Shown here piece by piece: positions 46,407 to 55,830 of a stretch of 64,000 nt of DNA; position 1 is the first letter of the stretch, and the number at the start of each line of letters is the position of its first letter. Source of the stretch: Acinetobacter sp. SFB (GTDB lineage Bacteria; Pseudomonadota; Gammaproteobacteria; Pseudomonadales; Moraxellaceae); assembly GCF_001647545.1 (NCBI RefSeq), contig NZ_LSZH01000014.1, positions 160,827-224,826 of the forward strand. Reading direction: 5' to 3'. The position numbers were made by a program, and so were the translations under genes. The notes under the pieces were generated by a model that was not told the origin of the DNA, searched no databases, and worked only from the letters and a program-made list of their open reading frames with translations.

Positions 46407-47015
46407 TTAGAATTTGTAGCTATAACCAATGGTGTAAACCCAAGGGTTTACTTCCAATTCGCCAATATTTGTACCATCTAATTCTAAGTCTGTTTCAACC
46501 TGAGCATAACGTACATCTGCAAAAACACCCCAGTTTTTAGCATCTGCAGGCTGGAAGTTAAAACCAACTTGCCCAGCAACACCATAAGCTACATCGGCTT
46601 CAAGTTTTGAACCTGCAATTGCACCTTTGGTCTCTTCATCCCAAGGAATAACAACTGTTGCACCAACACCGACATAAGGAGTAAAGCGAGTTGAATTTTT
46701 AAAGTTATATTTAGCGGTCACTGTGGGTGGTAAATGTTTAAAGCTTGCTACCTCACCTAAACCTTCAATACTTACATCATGTTTGAAAGGAGTCGCCAAT
46801 AACAATTCTACTGAAATAGGTGAGTTATCAAAGAAATATTCTACTGAAGGGGTAAAACCCAGTTCATTGCTTACGGTCGCCTTACCACCTGCAATAATAC
46901 CATTATCATCATTTTGTGGTGCCAGAGCAGAAGCACCTACTTTCACTTGCCACTGACCCGCCATTGCAGAAGCAGACATTCCCAATAATGCAATAAGAGC
47001 AACTTGTTTTAACAT
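46407..47015 (-). CDS. ompW: Outer membrane protein OmpW
   Basis: An eight-stranded outer-membrane barrel of the OmpW family, which forms a narrow hydrophobic channel. There is a signal peptide (MLKQVALIALLGMSASAMA), then WQVKVGASALAP, PSVEYFFDNSPISVELLLATPFKHDV, FTPYVGVGATVV, and the terminal strand WVYTIGYSYKF ending in Phe. The start is ATG 47013-47015, with AGGGG eight bases upstream; the earlier in-frame start would add an eleven-residue leader. It is monocistronic. Confidence 0.93.
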   Translation of the reverse strand: MLKQVALIALLGMSASAMAGQWQVKVGASALAPQNDDNGIIAGGKATVSNELGFTPSVEYFFDNSPISVELLLATPFKHDVSIEGLGEVASFKHLPPTVTAKYNFKNSTRFTPYVGVGATVVIPWDEETKGAIAGSKLEADVAYGVAGQVGFNFQPADAKNWGVFADVRYAQVETDLELDGTNIGELEVNPWVYTIGYSYKF

Positions 47016-47167
47016 TTTAAATACCCCTTGGAAGAATAATAACAACAAAATAAAACATTAATTAATAATAAACACGAGACAAATTAATATGCAATAGCGA
47101 TTAATTAATAATAATTTAATTTAATTTTAAGTATTTGATAATATTAAATATTTATTTTAATCAGACA

Positions 47168-47198
47168 AACTTGGTTGGTTTTAAATACCAACCAAGTT
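47168..47198 (-). terminator. Hairpin between antiporter gene and ompW
   Basis: A perfect 11-bp inverted repeat AACTTGGTTGG/CCAACCAAGTT lies about 100 bp beyond the antiporter stop and 150 bp upstream of ompW. The T-run is poor, so it could be either a terminator or an operator. The surrounding 47016-47301 is very AT-rich and holds no gene. Confidence 0.45.
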
Positions 47199-47301
47199 AA
47201 TCAGGTTTATTATATTAGTTATTCTAAAAGGTCTATTTTAAATATATCTATTAATACCAAAATAAAATAGATTCAAACTAAATAAAAAATATAAGTTTGA
47301 A

Positions 47302-48669
47302 TTAAAGAACCATTGCCGCAATCCACCCAAATATCATTAAAGGAATATTAAAATGGATAAAGGTAGGAACCACACTGTCTTTCATATGGTCATGTTGTCC
47401 ATCCATATTTAAACCGGAGGTAGGCCCTAAAGTTGAATCAGAAGCTGGAGAACCCGCATCGCCCAAAGCTGCGGCAGTGCCAATCAGGGCAATGGTCGCT
47501 GCTGGACTAAAGCCAAACTGGATACATAAAGGCACATAGATAATGGCTAAAATCGGCACAGTAGAGAACGATGAGCCAATCCCTAAAGTAATCAGCAAAC
47601 CCACAAGCAACATTAAAAATGCAGCCAACGCTTTACTGTTACCAATCCACTCAACCGATGCATTGACCAAAGCAGGAACTTGATTGGTGGCCTCAATGAC
47701 GGATGCAAAACCTTGTGCGGCAATCATAATAAAACCGACCAGTGCCATCATTCGCATACCGGTAATAATCACATCGTCTGCTTCTTTCCACTTGAAAATA
47801 CCTGCGCAGCTTAAAATCGCCACACCCACCAGACCGGCAAGAATCATCGAATCCGAATAAAGCTGTACACTTAGGGTCGCAATGACGGCAAAAGCGGCCA
47901 TAACCAAAGTAAATTTTGCTATTTGTGGCTTAGCATTCTCATCGGTAACGACATCACCGGAAATACTATGATGACTTGGTTCAAGCTTAATTTCTTTATA
48001 AATTCTTGGTTTGCGATAAGTATAAAACAGCGCAACCAATAGCCCCACAAACATGCCAAAAACAGGAATTGCCATTGCATATGGAATTTGATCGTAACTA
48101 ATTTCAAAACCGTATGGCTTACCAAAAGTATTGATATTTTGGCCTAATATATCATTTAAGAAAATCGCACCAAATCCGACCGGCACCAACATATAAGTGG
48201 CACATAAACCAAAAGTTAATAAACAGGCCACAGCGCGGCGGTCTAAGTTTAAATGGTTAAAGACACCTAACAGAGGCGGAATCAAAACCGGAATAAAAGC
48301 AATATGAACAGGAATCAGGTTTTGCGAAGACACCGCTGCTGCAACAATCATAAAGAAAATTAAAAATTTAACCTTATTTTGCGATTGAACATTGGCATCT
48401 CCTTTTACGATGGAGATCAGTTTGTAAGCCAGTAAATCAGGCAAACCCGAGCGTGCTAAAGCAAGCGCAAATGCACCCAAAATACCATAGGCCAAGGCAA
48501 TTTTAGCCCCGCCACCTAGGCCATTATTAAATGCATCTAAAGTTCCTTGCAGACCTAAGCCAGCCAACAAACCACCGGCAACAGCACCGATCACCAATGC
48601 AAAGACCACAGGCACACGAGCTAATGAGAGTCCGAACATGACTCCGATAGCGGCAATAATTGCGAACAT
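47302..48669 (-). CDS. Na+/H+ antiporter family (NhaC/YuiF-like) permease
   Basis: Polytopic inner-membrane transporter with about eleven hydrophobic helices. Family features are SLARVPVVFALVIGAVAGGL, the paired GLGGGAKIALAYGILGAFA, SSQNLIPVHIAFIPVLIPPLL, and the helix-break motif LGDAGSPASDSTLGPTSGLN, common in this ion-transporter superfamily. I set the start at ATG 48669, where the conserved N-terminal helix begins; a TTG 63 bp upstream is possible, and neither has a good ribosome-binding site. Substrate specificity (Na+/H+ or an amino acid) is inferred only. Confidence 0.82.
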   Translation of the reverse strand: MFAIIAAIGVMFGLSLARVPVVFALVIGAVAGGLLAGLGLQGTLDAFNNGLGGGAKIALAYGILGAFALALARSGLPDLLAYKLISIVKGDANVQSQNKVKFLIFFMIVAAAVSSQNLIPVHIAFIPVLIPPLLGVFNHLNLDRRAVACLLTFGLCATYMLVPVGFGAIFLNDILGQNINTFGKPYGFEISYDQIPYAMAIPVFGMFVGLLVALFYTYRKPRIYKEIKLEPSHHSISGDVVTDENAKPQIAKFTLVMAAFAVIATLSVQLYSDSMILAGLVGVAILSCAGIFKWKEADDVIITGMRMMALVGFIMIAAQGFASVIEATNQVPALVNASVEWIGNSKALAAFLMLLVGLLITLGIGSSFSTVPILAIIYVPLCIQFGFSPAATIALIGTAAALGDAGSPASDSTLGPTSGLNMDGQHDHMKDSVVPTFIHFNIPLMIFGWIAAMVL

Positions 48670-48792
48670 AATCACTTGAGGGGGAAGATGAAAAGTCGAT
48701 ATTTTAGCAGATCCAACTCCTTGAATCTGCAAATTGATTGCTTTTAGCCGTGATCTAAATTTTCATTTATATTCATATAGTTAAATAAAAAA

Positions 48793-49668
48793 CTATTTTC
48801 CAGACTGGTTTAATGCAAAGCTACGAATCGTGTCGGCGACCAATTCAGGTTGGCTTAATATTGCCCAGTGATTGGCATCCATATCTACACGCTGAAAATT
48901 TTCAGCCCATTTTGGCATTTCATCAATCAGTTCAGGACTGACAAAATTGTCACGTTTCAGCACAATCGCCTGGACGGGACAAACGGCAAAACGCTGACGT
49001 GGCCGAGTTAAGCGTGGCAAAAAATTAGCGCGATATAATCCGATTCCATGTTTGCCATCTGATGCAATATGAAAATTTAAAGGCAAGTTTTTCTGCTGCT
49101 CCAACTTTTCCAGCACTTTGCCCCATTTTTCAGGACTGAAAAAATTCCATACTGTGGGTGCCAGCAATGGCAGCTGAAATACTGCAATATACCAAGACTT
49201 GCTGAGCTGCTTAAAGAACTTGCTCTTGTGCTGTTTAAACTGATTACGCATCCAAAATGCAGCATGGTCTAAACACGGCCCTGAAATCGTACTATAAGAT
49301 AGAATTCGGGCAGTAAATTTGGCTTCGGTGACCGACTCCCAAGACTGGATAGAACCCCAATCATGCGCTGCCAAATGGAAAGGCCGATCTTTTAATACAG
49401 CATTGACTACATTTTCTAAATCTAAAGATAACTGTTCCAAGCGATAGTCACGAATACGCCTTGGAATAGAAGACTGCCCTGCTCCGCGTACATCATAAGT
49501 GACAATATAAAAATCTTGGATAAGCTCCTGAATAACTGGTTCCCATACTTCTTGATTATCCGGATAACCATGTACCAATACTAAAGCCGGCTTTTCATCA
49601 CTTCCCCATATTTTTACATAGAGACGCTGTTGATCTTGGGTGGCTACCCATTGGGTCTTTGCTTGCAT
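48793..49668 (-). CDS. Alpha/beta hydrolase, epoxide-hydrolase/dehalogenase-like
   Basis: A 291-residue soluble hydrolase. The oxyanion segment is LVLVHGYPDNQEVW. The nucleophile elbow is AAHDWGS with Asp as nucleophile, as in epoxide hydrolases and haloalkane dehalogenases. The C-terminal histidine is in MDANHWAIL. The substrate is unknown. It is divergent from the decayed DUF4442 gene at 49786. Confidence 0.85.
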   Translation of the reverse strand: MQAKTQWVATQDQQRLYVKIWGSDEKPALVLVHGYPDNQEVWEPVIQELIQDFYIVTYDVRGAGQSSIPRRIRDYRLEQLSLDLENVVNAVLKDRPFHLAAHDWGSIQSWESVTEAKFTARILSYSTISGPCLDHAAFWMRNQFKQHKSKFFKQLSKSWYIAVFQLPLLAPTVWNFFSPEKWGKVLEKLEQQKNLPLNFHIASDGKHGIGLYRANFLPRLTRPRQRFAVCPVQAIVLKRDNFVSPELIDEMPKWAENFQRVDMDANHWAILSQPELVADTIRSFALNQSGK

Positions 49669-49785
49669 AATGCTTTCTCATTTTTTTATTCACTATTTAT
49701 CTTGATCATTGGGCAACCTGATCAATGCCCCAATTTTAATTCTGCTTTAGTATGCTCTGGCTCACCATAAAAACAATTGACCCAG

Positions 49786-50270
49786 ATGAGCCTTTTAAAC
49801 AAACTACAGACAATACTGGCGATCGCTAAATTCATGCTCAATCGTTACCCACCTTATCGTGGTGCAGGTATTGCGATTGAAAAAATGGATCTGGCTAATG
49901 ATTACATTCGCGTGAAAATGCCTTTAACGCGTAAAAATTAAAATGTGGGGGAGTGTATTTTGCCGGAAGCTTGTATTCCATGATCAATCCGTTTTATGCT
50001 TTTTACTGATGCATCCTCTCGGATCAAGATATATTATCGGGGATAAATCGGTGAAAATTCATTTTCTCTGACCAGGACATAACACCGTTTATGCTGATAT
50101 TCGCTTAGATAGCACTGAAATAGGCATTATTAAAGAACTTACTGATAATTATGCTCCCGTACATCGCAAATACACTGTCCATATTTTTGGCGGTGTGGGT
50201 AGTCGTATTGCAAAAATTGAAAAAACTGTCTATAGGCGCAGGAAAAAATCCAAAACCAACCATTCAATAA
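49786..50270 (+). pseudogene. DUF4442 thioesterase-like gene, multiply frameshifted
   Basis: The first frame (MSLLNKLQTILAIAKFMLNR...LTRKN) ends at a TAA near 49941. The hotdog-fold DUF4442 sequence then continues in a second frame (GVYFAGSLYSMINPFYAF), in a third (LLMHPLGSRYIIGDKSVKIHFL, interrupted by TGA), and onward (NTVYADIRLDSTEIGIIKEL, KYTVHIFGGVGSRIAKIEK). The original stop was probably TAA 50268-50270, reachable only with one base less in an A6 run at 50243-50248. At least two frameshifts and a nonsense codon make it non-functional. Its ancestral role was likely acyl-CoA thioesterase-like. Confidence 0.85.
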
Positions 50271-50271
50271 T

Positions 50272-50302
50272 AAAAAAAGCGCTTGTTGATCAAGCACTTT
50301 TA
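50272..50302 (-). terminator. Terminator after glycine-zipper lipoprotein gene
   Basis: On the minus strand, AGTGCTTG/CAAGCGCT-type pairing (one mismatch) around ATCAA is followed by seven T residues. Confidence 0.7.
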
Positions 50303-50324
50303 CTTTAATGATTAAGACGTTGAA

Positions 50325-50681
50325 TTAACGTTTCTGTTCGATGGCAGCTCCAGCACCACCACCAATCGCACCACCAATTGCTGCACCACCATTGCCACCG
50401 AAGACACTTTTACCTACGGCAGAACCAATAGCACCACCTACACCACTATAAGTCGCATTTCGGTTTGAACCACCTTGGGTTTTACTTCCGACCGCTGCAC
50501 CAGCACCGCCACCTACAGCCGCGCCTACACCACCACCGACCTTATTACCTACACCGCCACCCACTGCCCCACCTAGGGCTGCTGCACCGATTCGCTGCTC
50601 ATTGGCAGACATACTTTCACAACCTGCCAACATAAAAGTGGATAGAGTGGCTACTGCCATTAAGCTCATTAACTTTTTCAT
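50325..50681 (-). CDS. Glycine-zipper outer-membrane lipoprotein
   Basis: A 118-residue precursor with a lipoprotein signal and lipobox LAGC (Cys21). A long Gly/Ala zipper follows (RIGAAALGGAVGGGVG, then GGGVGAAVGGGAGAAVG, and GGAIGGGAGAAIEQKR), like the glycine-zipper 2TM family (SlyB/OsmB type). ATG 50681 is chosen because AGGGG sits eight bases upstream; the longer frame adds a very basic leader before the signal. It probably lies in the envelope; the function is unknown. Confidence 0.85.
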   Translation of the reverse strand: MKKLMSLMAVATLSTFMLAGCESMSANEQRIGAAALGGAVGGGVGNKVGGGVGAAVGGGAGAAVGSKTQGGSNRNATYSGVGGAIGSAVGKSVFGGNGGAAIGGAIGGGAGAAIEQKR

Positions 50682-50818
50682 GGATTTTTCCCCTTTTTTC
50701 ATTCTTTTCAGCTTATGCTTCTTTTGTGAAAAAAATAAATTAAAAATGTAAAGCATTAATACTGAAATGATGCATTTTGTAAAAAATCATGAAACATTTC
50801 ACTATGTTTAACTGAAGT

Positions 50819-51358
50819 TTATTCATCTTCACTCAACAGCACTATATCACGTGTGGTCGTACCATTTTCAGTTAAAACGGCATGTGATGTTTTGGTGTTA
50901 CTGCCCAGATTGTTTTTCTGATCCAGCTTTAAGGTTCGATGAATAGGCTCTTGCCCTTGTTTGAACTCAACACCTTCAGCATCAATTTTTTTGGTTTGAG
51001 AGAGTATCTTCCCGTCTTGCTTTATTGTGGTATCCAATTCAATTTTTGAAGTCGGTACAATGACACCGCCTTTTTGAATCACAGGAATAGCAAGCTGCTT
51101 TTCTGAAAATTGTGCTTGGTTATCTTCTAAATGGATTTCACGCGCAACAATATCTTTCCCCATATTAGCGACTTCAAAAATTGTGGCATCCACGCTACGC
51201 TTAGGCTCTTGTCCTGCAACTCGACGAATGACCTCGGTCTTTAAGATTGGAACAACGGCTTTATCTTCCAGCATAATAGTATTTGGCATAGGTGCAGCAA
51301 TAACAGCAGTAGAAATAGCTATAAGTGAAAGTGCTAAAAAATGCTGTGTCGGTTTCAT
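50819..51358 (-). CDS. Exported protein, function unknown
   Basis: A 179-residue precursor with a signal peptide (MKPTQHFLALSLIAISTAVIAA). The mature part is a polar, beta-rich chain with repeated verb-like strands (PILKTEVIRRVAGQEPKRSV, IVPTSKIELDTTIKQDGKIL, EPIHRTLKLDQKNN) and no cysteine. It ends in an acidic LLSEDE. No family is recognised and no terminator is evident. Confidence 0.62.
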   Translation of the reverse strand: MKPTQHFLALSLIAISTAVIAAPMPNTIMLEDKAVVPILKTEVIRRVAGQEPKRSVDATIFEVANMGKDIVAREIHLEDNQAQFSEKQLAIPVIQKGGVIVPTSKIELDTTIKQDGKILSQTKKIDAEGVEFKQGQEPIHRTLKLDQKNNLGSNTKTSHAVLTENGTTTRDIVLLSEDE

Positions 51359-51472
51359 AAGTTTGTCCTAGTTGTTTTAAGTTTATAAATTAATAAAGAT
51401 TTTCAATTGTTCTGTTTTTTAATATAGGAAATTATAAGACTTGGGGAAAGCTTTAATTTTCACTTATTTAAA

Positions 51473-51500
51473 ATAAAAAAAGACGCCCGAAGGCGCCTTT
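51473..51500 (-). terminator. Terminator of the rpoBC operon
   Basis: On the minus strand AAGGCGCC-TTCG-GGCGTCTT forms an 8-bp stem with one G-U pair and a stable TTCG tetraloop, followed by seven T residues. It is placed 22 bp after the rpoC stop. Confidence 0.92.
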
Positions 51501-51521
51501 TTCAATCATATAACTTAAGAA

Positions 51522-54500
51522 TTAAAATTCTTGGTTAAATGCTTGGCTTAATGCTTGATCAACATCAGAGAAGTCATTTACAAGCTCATGCTCGGCAGCT
51601 TCAGCTTCTTGACGACGACGTTCTAAGTGGTATGCAAGACCTGTACCTGCAGGAATCAAACGACCCACAACTACGTTCTCTTTCAGACCGCGTAAATCAT
51701 CTTCTTTACCTGTTACAGCAGCTTCAGTTAACACACGAGTTGTTTCCTGGAACGATGCAGCAGAGATAAACGAGTCAGTAGAAAGCGAGGCTTTGGTAAT
51801 ACCCATCAATTGACGTTCATACTTCGCAGGGAACTTGTTCTGAGCAAGTACAGCTTGGTTTTCAGCAACCATGCGGATGTAATCCACTTGTTCGCCTTTA
51901 ATGAAGCTCGTATCACCACCATCAGTGATTTCAACTTTACGCAACATTTGACGCACAATAACTTCAATGTGCTTGTCGTTGATTTTTACACCTTGCAGAC
52001 GATAAACGTCCTGAACTTCGTTCACGATGTAGTTAGTCAACGCCACTTCACCTTTCAGACGTAAAATGTCATGCGGGTTTTGGGGACCGTCAGAAACTGT
52101 TTCACCACGGTTTACATGTTCGCCTTCGTACACGTTAATGGTACGCCATTTTGGAATCAACTCTTCATAAATTTCAGAGCCGTCATCAGGCGCAATCACT
52201 AAACGGTTTTTACCTTTGGTCTCTTTACCGAAGCTTACAACACCTGAAATTTCAGCCAGGATTGCATGTTCTTTCGGTTTACGTGCTTCGAACAAGTCAG
52301 CTACACGCGGCAGACCACCGGTAATATCACGAGTACGTGAAGTTTCTTGTGGTACACGACCAATAACGTCACCCACACCGATTGTTTCGCCATCACGGAC
52401 AGAAAGAATCGTATTTTGTGGCAAGAAGTAGAACTGTTCGCCACCCTCTACGGTGTCAAGAACAACAGCAGGACGTAAATCTTTACCTGACGCAGGACGT
52501 GAAGTCACTGGCAAGATTTCGATTGTGGTCATACCTGTTGCATCATCAGTTTTCGATGTCACAGTTACGCCATCAGCGATCTGGCTGAAACGTACTTTAC
52601 CTGCAACTTCGGTAACCAGTGGATGCGTATGCGGATCCCAAGTTGCAACAATACCGCCCGCTGCTACATCTTCGCCATCTTTTAGAATGATCGAAGCACC
52701 GTATGGAATTTTGTAACGTTCGCGTTCACGACCCAAGTCATCCGCAATACCGATTTCACCTGAACGGGAAGTCGATACCAAGTGACCTTTGGCATGTTGT
52801 ACAGTTTTCACGTTGTGGAAACGTACAGTACCTTTATTACGTACTTGAATACTATTTGCAGCAGAAGTTCGACTTGCAGCACCACCTACGTGGAATGTAC
52901 GCATGGTTAACTGGGTACCCGGTTCACCAATTGATTGTGCAGCCATAACACCTACAGACTCACCAGGATTTACCTGATGACCACGTGCAAGGTCACGACC
53001 ATAACATTTCGCACATACACCGAACGTAGATTCACAAGAAACCACGGAACGTACTTTAACTTCGTCGACACCAGCTTCTTCAATGAAGGCAGCAAGTTTT
53101 TCGTCAATCAGCGTATTACGCGGAAGAATGACGTCATCAGAACCAGCACGTTTCACATCTTCAGCAACAACACGACCCAATACTCGAGCACCAAGGTTCT
53201 CGATGACATCGCCACCTTGAATGAATGGCGTCATGACAAGACCGCTTAAAGTACCGCAATCAGGTTCAGTAATCACCAAATCCTGCGCTACGTCTACTAG
53301 ACGACGAGTCAAGTAACCAGAGTTTGCTGTTTTAAGTGCTGTATCGGCCAAACCTTTACGCGCACCGTGTGTTGAAATGAAGTACTGAAGTACTGTCAAA
53401 CCTTCACGGAAGTTTGCTTTAATCGGGGTTTCAATGATCGAACCATCCGGTTTCGCCATCAAACCACGCATACCTGCAAGCTGACGAATCTGAGCTGCCG
53501 AACCACGGGCACCAGAGTCAGACATCATGTAGATACTGTTGAATGATTTTTGCTTCTCGTCTTCACCCTGTTTGTTTTTAACAGTGGTGAAAGACAAGTT
53601 GTCCATCATCGCTTTCGCTACTTGGTCGTTAGTACGCGCCCAAATATCGACCACTTTGTTATAACGTTCGCCGGCAGTTACGAAACCTTGTTCGAACTGT
53701 TGTTCGATTTCACGAACTTCAGCATCCGCTTTACCAATAATGGCTTGTTTTTGCGGTGGAATAAGCATGTCTTCCATACCGACAGATACACCTGAACGCG
53801 TCGCTTGACGGAAGCCCAAGTACATCAATTGGTCAGCAAAGATTACTGTATCTTTTAGACCCAATTTACGGTAGCAAGAGTTAATTAACTTCGAGATGTT
53901 TTTCTTGGTCATCTCAACGTTAATTTGCTGGAAATCCATACCTTCAGGCACAACTTCCCACAGTAAGCAACGGCCAGGAGTGGTATCAACAATAATGGTT
54001 TGCTGTTCGCGGTTACCATCTTCATCAATGACAGTCTGGTGTACACGTGCTTTTACGCGAGCGTGCAAGTTCACTTGACCGGTAGCCAATGCGCGGTTTA
54101 CTTCGTCAGTATCCGCAAACACCATGCCTTCACCCTTGGCATTGATTGCATCACGCGTGATGTAATACAAGCCCAACACAACGTCCTGAGACGGTACGAT
54201 GATTGGTTCACCGTTCGCTGGAGACAAAATGTTGTTGGTTGACATCATTAAGGCACGCGCTTCTAACTGAGCTTCGATTGTTAATGGAACGTGTACCGCC
54301 ATTTGGTCACCGTCGAAGTCGGCGTTGAACGCAGCACATACGAGTGGGTGAAGACGGATTGCTTTACCTTCAATCAGGGTCGGTTCAAATGCTTGAAGAC
54401 CCAAACGGTGAAGGGTTGGCGCACGGTTCAACATGACTGGATGTTGACGAATCACATGAGCAAGAACGTCCCAAACTTCAGGTGTTTCGCGTTCAACCAT

Positions 54501-55712
54501 TTTCTTCGCAGCTTTAATGGTTGTCGCTTGACCAGACGCTTGTAGTTTCGCAAAAATAAATGGTTTGAATAATTCAAGTGCCATTTTCTTCGGAAGACCA
54601 CATTGGTGCAAACGTAAAGTCGGACCTACGGTAATAACCGAACGACCTGAATAGTCGACACGTTTACCCAATAAGTTTTGACGGAAACGACCTTGTTTAC
54701 CTTTGATCATGTCTGCCAAAGATTTAAGCGGACGTTTGTTTGAACCAGTGATTGCGCGACCACGACGACCGTTATCAAGCAATGCATCTACAGACTCTTG
54801 CAACATACGTTTTTCGTTACGTACGATGATGTCTGGCGCTGAAAGGTCAAGCAGACGTTTCAAACGGTTGTTACGGTTGATCACACGACGGTAAAGGTCA
54901 TTCAAGTCAGAAGTCGCGAAACGACCGCCTTCAAGAGGAACTAAAGGACGAAGATCTGGTGGAAGGACTGGAAGTACAGTCAACACCATCCATTCTGGCT
55001 TGTTGTTCGAATCGTTGAATGCTTCCATCAACTTCAAACGCTTAGACGCTTTCTTAAGCTTGGTTTCTGAAGTTGTTTGTGGAATTTCTTCACGAAGACG
55101 CGCAATTTCAGCTTCAAGATCGATGTCTTTCAACAAATCCTGAATCGCTTCTGCACCCATTTTCGCGCTGAATTCATCACCGTGTTCTTCTAACGCTGTG
55201 AAGTATTCTTCATCGTTAAGAAGTTGGTATTTCTCCATTGGAGTCATACCTGGATCTGTTACAACATATGATTCGAAATACAATACACGTTCGATATCAC
55301 GTAAAGTCATGTCTAAAAGAAGACCGATACGGGATGGTAATGATTTCAAGAACCAGATGTGCGCAACCGGTGACGCAAGGTCAATATGACCCATACGTTC
55401 ACGACGTACTTTCGCAGTTGTTACTTCAACGCCACATTTTTCACAAATGACGCCTTTGTATTTCATACGCTTGTATTTACCACACAAGCATTCGTAATCT
55501 TTGACTGGACCAAAAATTTTGGCACAGAATAAACCATCACGTTCTGGTTTGAACGTACGATAGTTAATTGTCTCAGGTTTTTTAACTTCACCGTGAGACC
55601 ATGACTTAATCATTTCTGGTGACGCAAGACCAATGCGGATGCGATCAAACTCTACTGGAGCATGACCGTCTGAATCCGTCTTTTTGCGCATGATATCGAG
55701 CAAGTCTTTCAA
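51522..55712 (-). CDS. rpoC: RNA polymerase beta' subunit
   Basis: Catalytic largest subunit of RNA polymerase. The N-terminal zinc site is [23 protein letters not shown], the active-site triad is [12 protein letters not shown], and the bridge-helix/trigger-loop region is [22 protein letters not shown]. The second zinc site uses [18 protein letters not shown]. The length is 1396 residues, normal for Acinetobacter. The start is TTG at 55710-55712, with GGAG eight bases upstream; no ATG precedes the conserved DLLDIM. It is the last gene of the operon. Confidence 0.98.
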   Translation of the reverse strand: MKDLLDIMRKKTDSDGHAPVEFDRIRIGLASPEMIKSWSHGEVKKPETINYRTFKPERDGLFCAKIFGPVKDYECLCGKYKRMKYKGVICEKCGVEVTTAKVRRERMGHIDLASPVAHIWFLKSLPSRIGLLLDMTLRDIERVLYFESYVVTDPGMTPMEKYQLLNDEEYFTALEEHGDEFSAKMGAEAIQDLLKDIDLEAEIARLREEIPQTTSETKLKKASKRLKLMEAFNDSNNKPEWMVLTVLPVLPPDLRPLVPLEGGRFATSDLNDLYRRVINRNNRLKRLLDLSAPDIIVRNEKRMLQESVDALLDNGRRGRAITGSNKRPLKSLADMIKGKQGRFRQNLLGKRVDYSGRSVITVGPTLRLHQCGLPKKMALELFKPFIFAKLQASGQATTIKAAKKMVERETPEVWDVLAHVIRQHPVMLNRAPTLHRLGLQAFEPTLIEGKAIRLHPLVCAAFNADFDGDQMAVHVPLTIEAQLEARALMMSTNNILSPANGEPIIVPSQDVVLGLYYITRDAINAKGEGMVFADTDEVNRALATGQVNLHARVKARVHQTVIDEDGNREQQTIIVDTTPGRCLLWEVVPEGMDFQQINVEMTKKNISKLINSCYRKLGLKDTVIFADQLMYLGFRQATRSGVSVGMEDMLIPPQKQAIIGKADAEVREIEQQFEQGFVTAGERYNKVVDIWARTNDQVAKAMMDNLSFTTVKNKQGEDEKQKSFNSIYMMSDSGARGSAAQIRQLAGMRGLMAKPDGSIIETPIKANFREGLTVLQYFISTHGARKGLADTALKTANSGYLTRRLVDVAQDLVITEPDCGTLSGLVMTPFIQGGDVIENLGARVLGRVVAEDVKRAGSDDVILPRNTLIDEKLAAFIEEAGVDEVKVRSVVSCESTFGVCAKCYGRDLARGHQVNPGESVGVMAAQSIGEPGTQLTMRTFHVGGAASRTSAANSIQVRNKGTVRFHNVKTVQHAKGHLVSTSRSGEIGIADDLGRERERYKIPYGASIILKDGEDVAAGGIVATWDPHTHPLVTEVAGKVRFSQIADGVTVTSKTDDATGMTTIEILPVTSRPASGKDLRPAVVLDTVEGGEQFYFLPQNTILSVRDGETIGVGDVIGRVPQETSRTRDITGGLPRVADLFEARKPKEHAILAEISGVVSFGKETKGKNRLVIAPDDGSEIYEELIPKWRTINVYEGEHVNRGETVSDGPQNPHDILRLKGEVALTNYIVNEVQDVYRLQGVKINDKHIEVIVRQMLRKVEITDGGDTSFIKGEQVDYIRMVAENQAVLAQNKFPAKYERQLMGITKASLSTDSFISAASFQETTRVLTEAAVTGKEDDLRGLKENVVVGRLIPAGTGLAYHLERRRQEAEAAEHELVNDFSDVDQALSQAFNQEF

Positions 55713-55830
55713 TTTTTTTCTCCGTGTGTCGAGGAGTTTTTCTCCTCCCCGACTGGGTCACAAATATTGTTTTTTACCTGAAAAATTCCTTAACCTCCCC
55801 CTGTACTACAGAGGGATGCAAGGGGGATTA
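55713..55830 (-). promoter_or_regulatory. rpoB-rpoC spacer with two hairpins
   Basis: On the transcript, a hairpin around 55797-55815 (CTGTA/TACAG core with flanking C/G pairs) follows the rpoB stop. A second, GAGGAG-AAAAA-CTCCTC (55731-55747), ends only a few bases before the rpoC Shine-Dalgarno GGAG. They could be processing sites or modulate rpoC translation. This is structural inference only. Confidence 0.5.
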
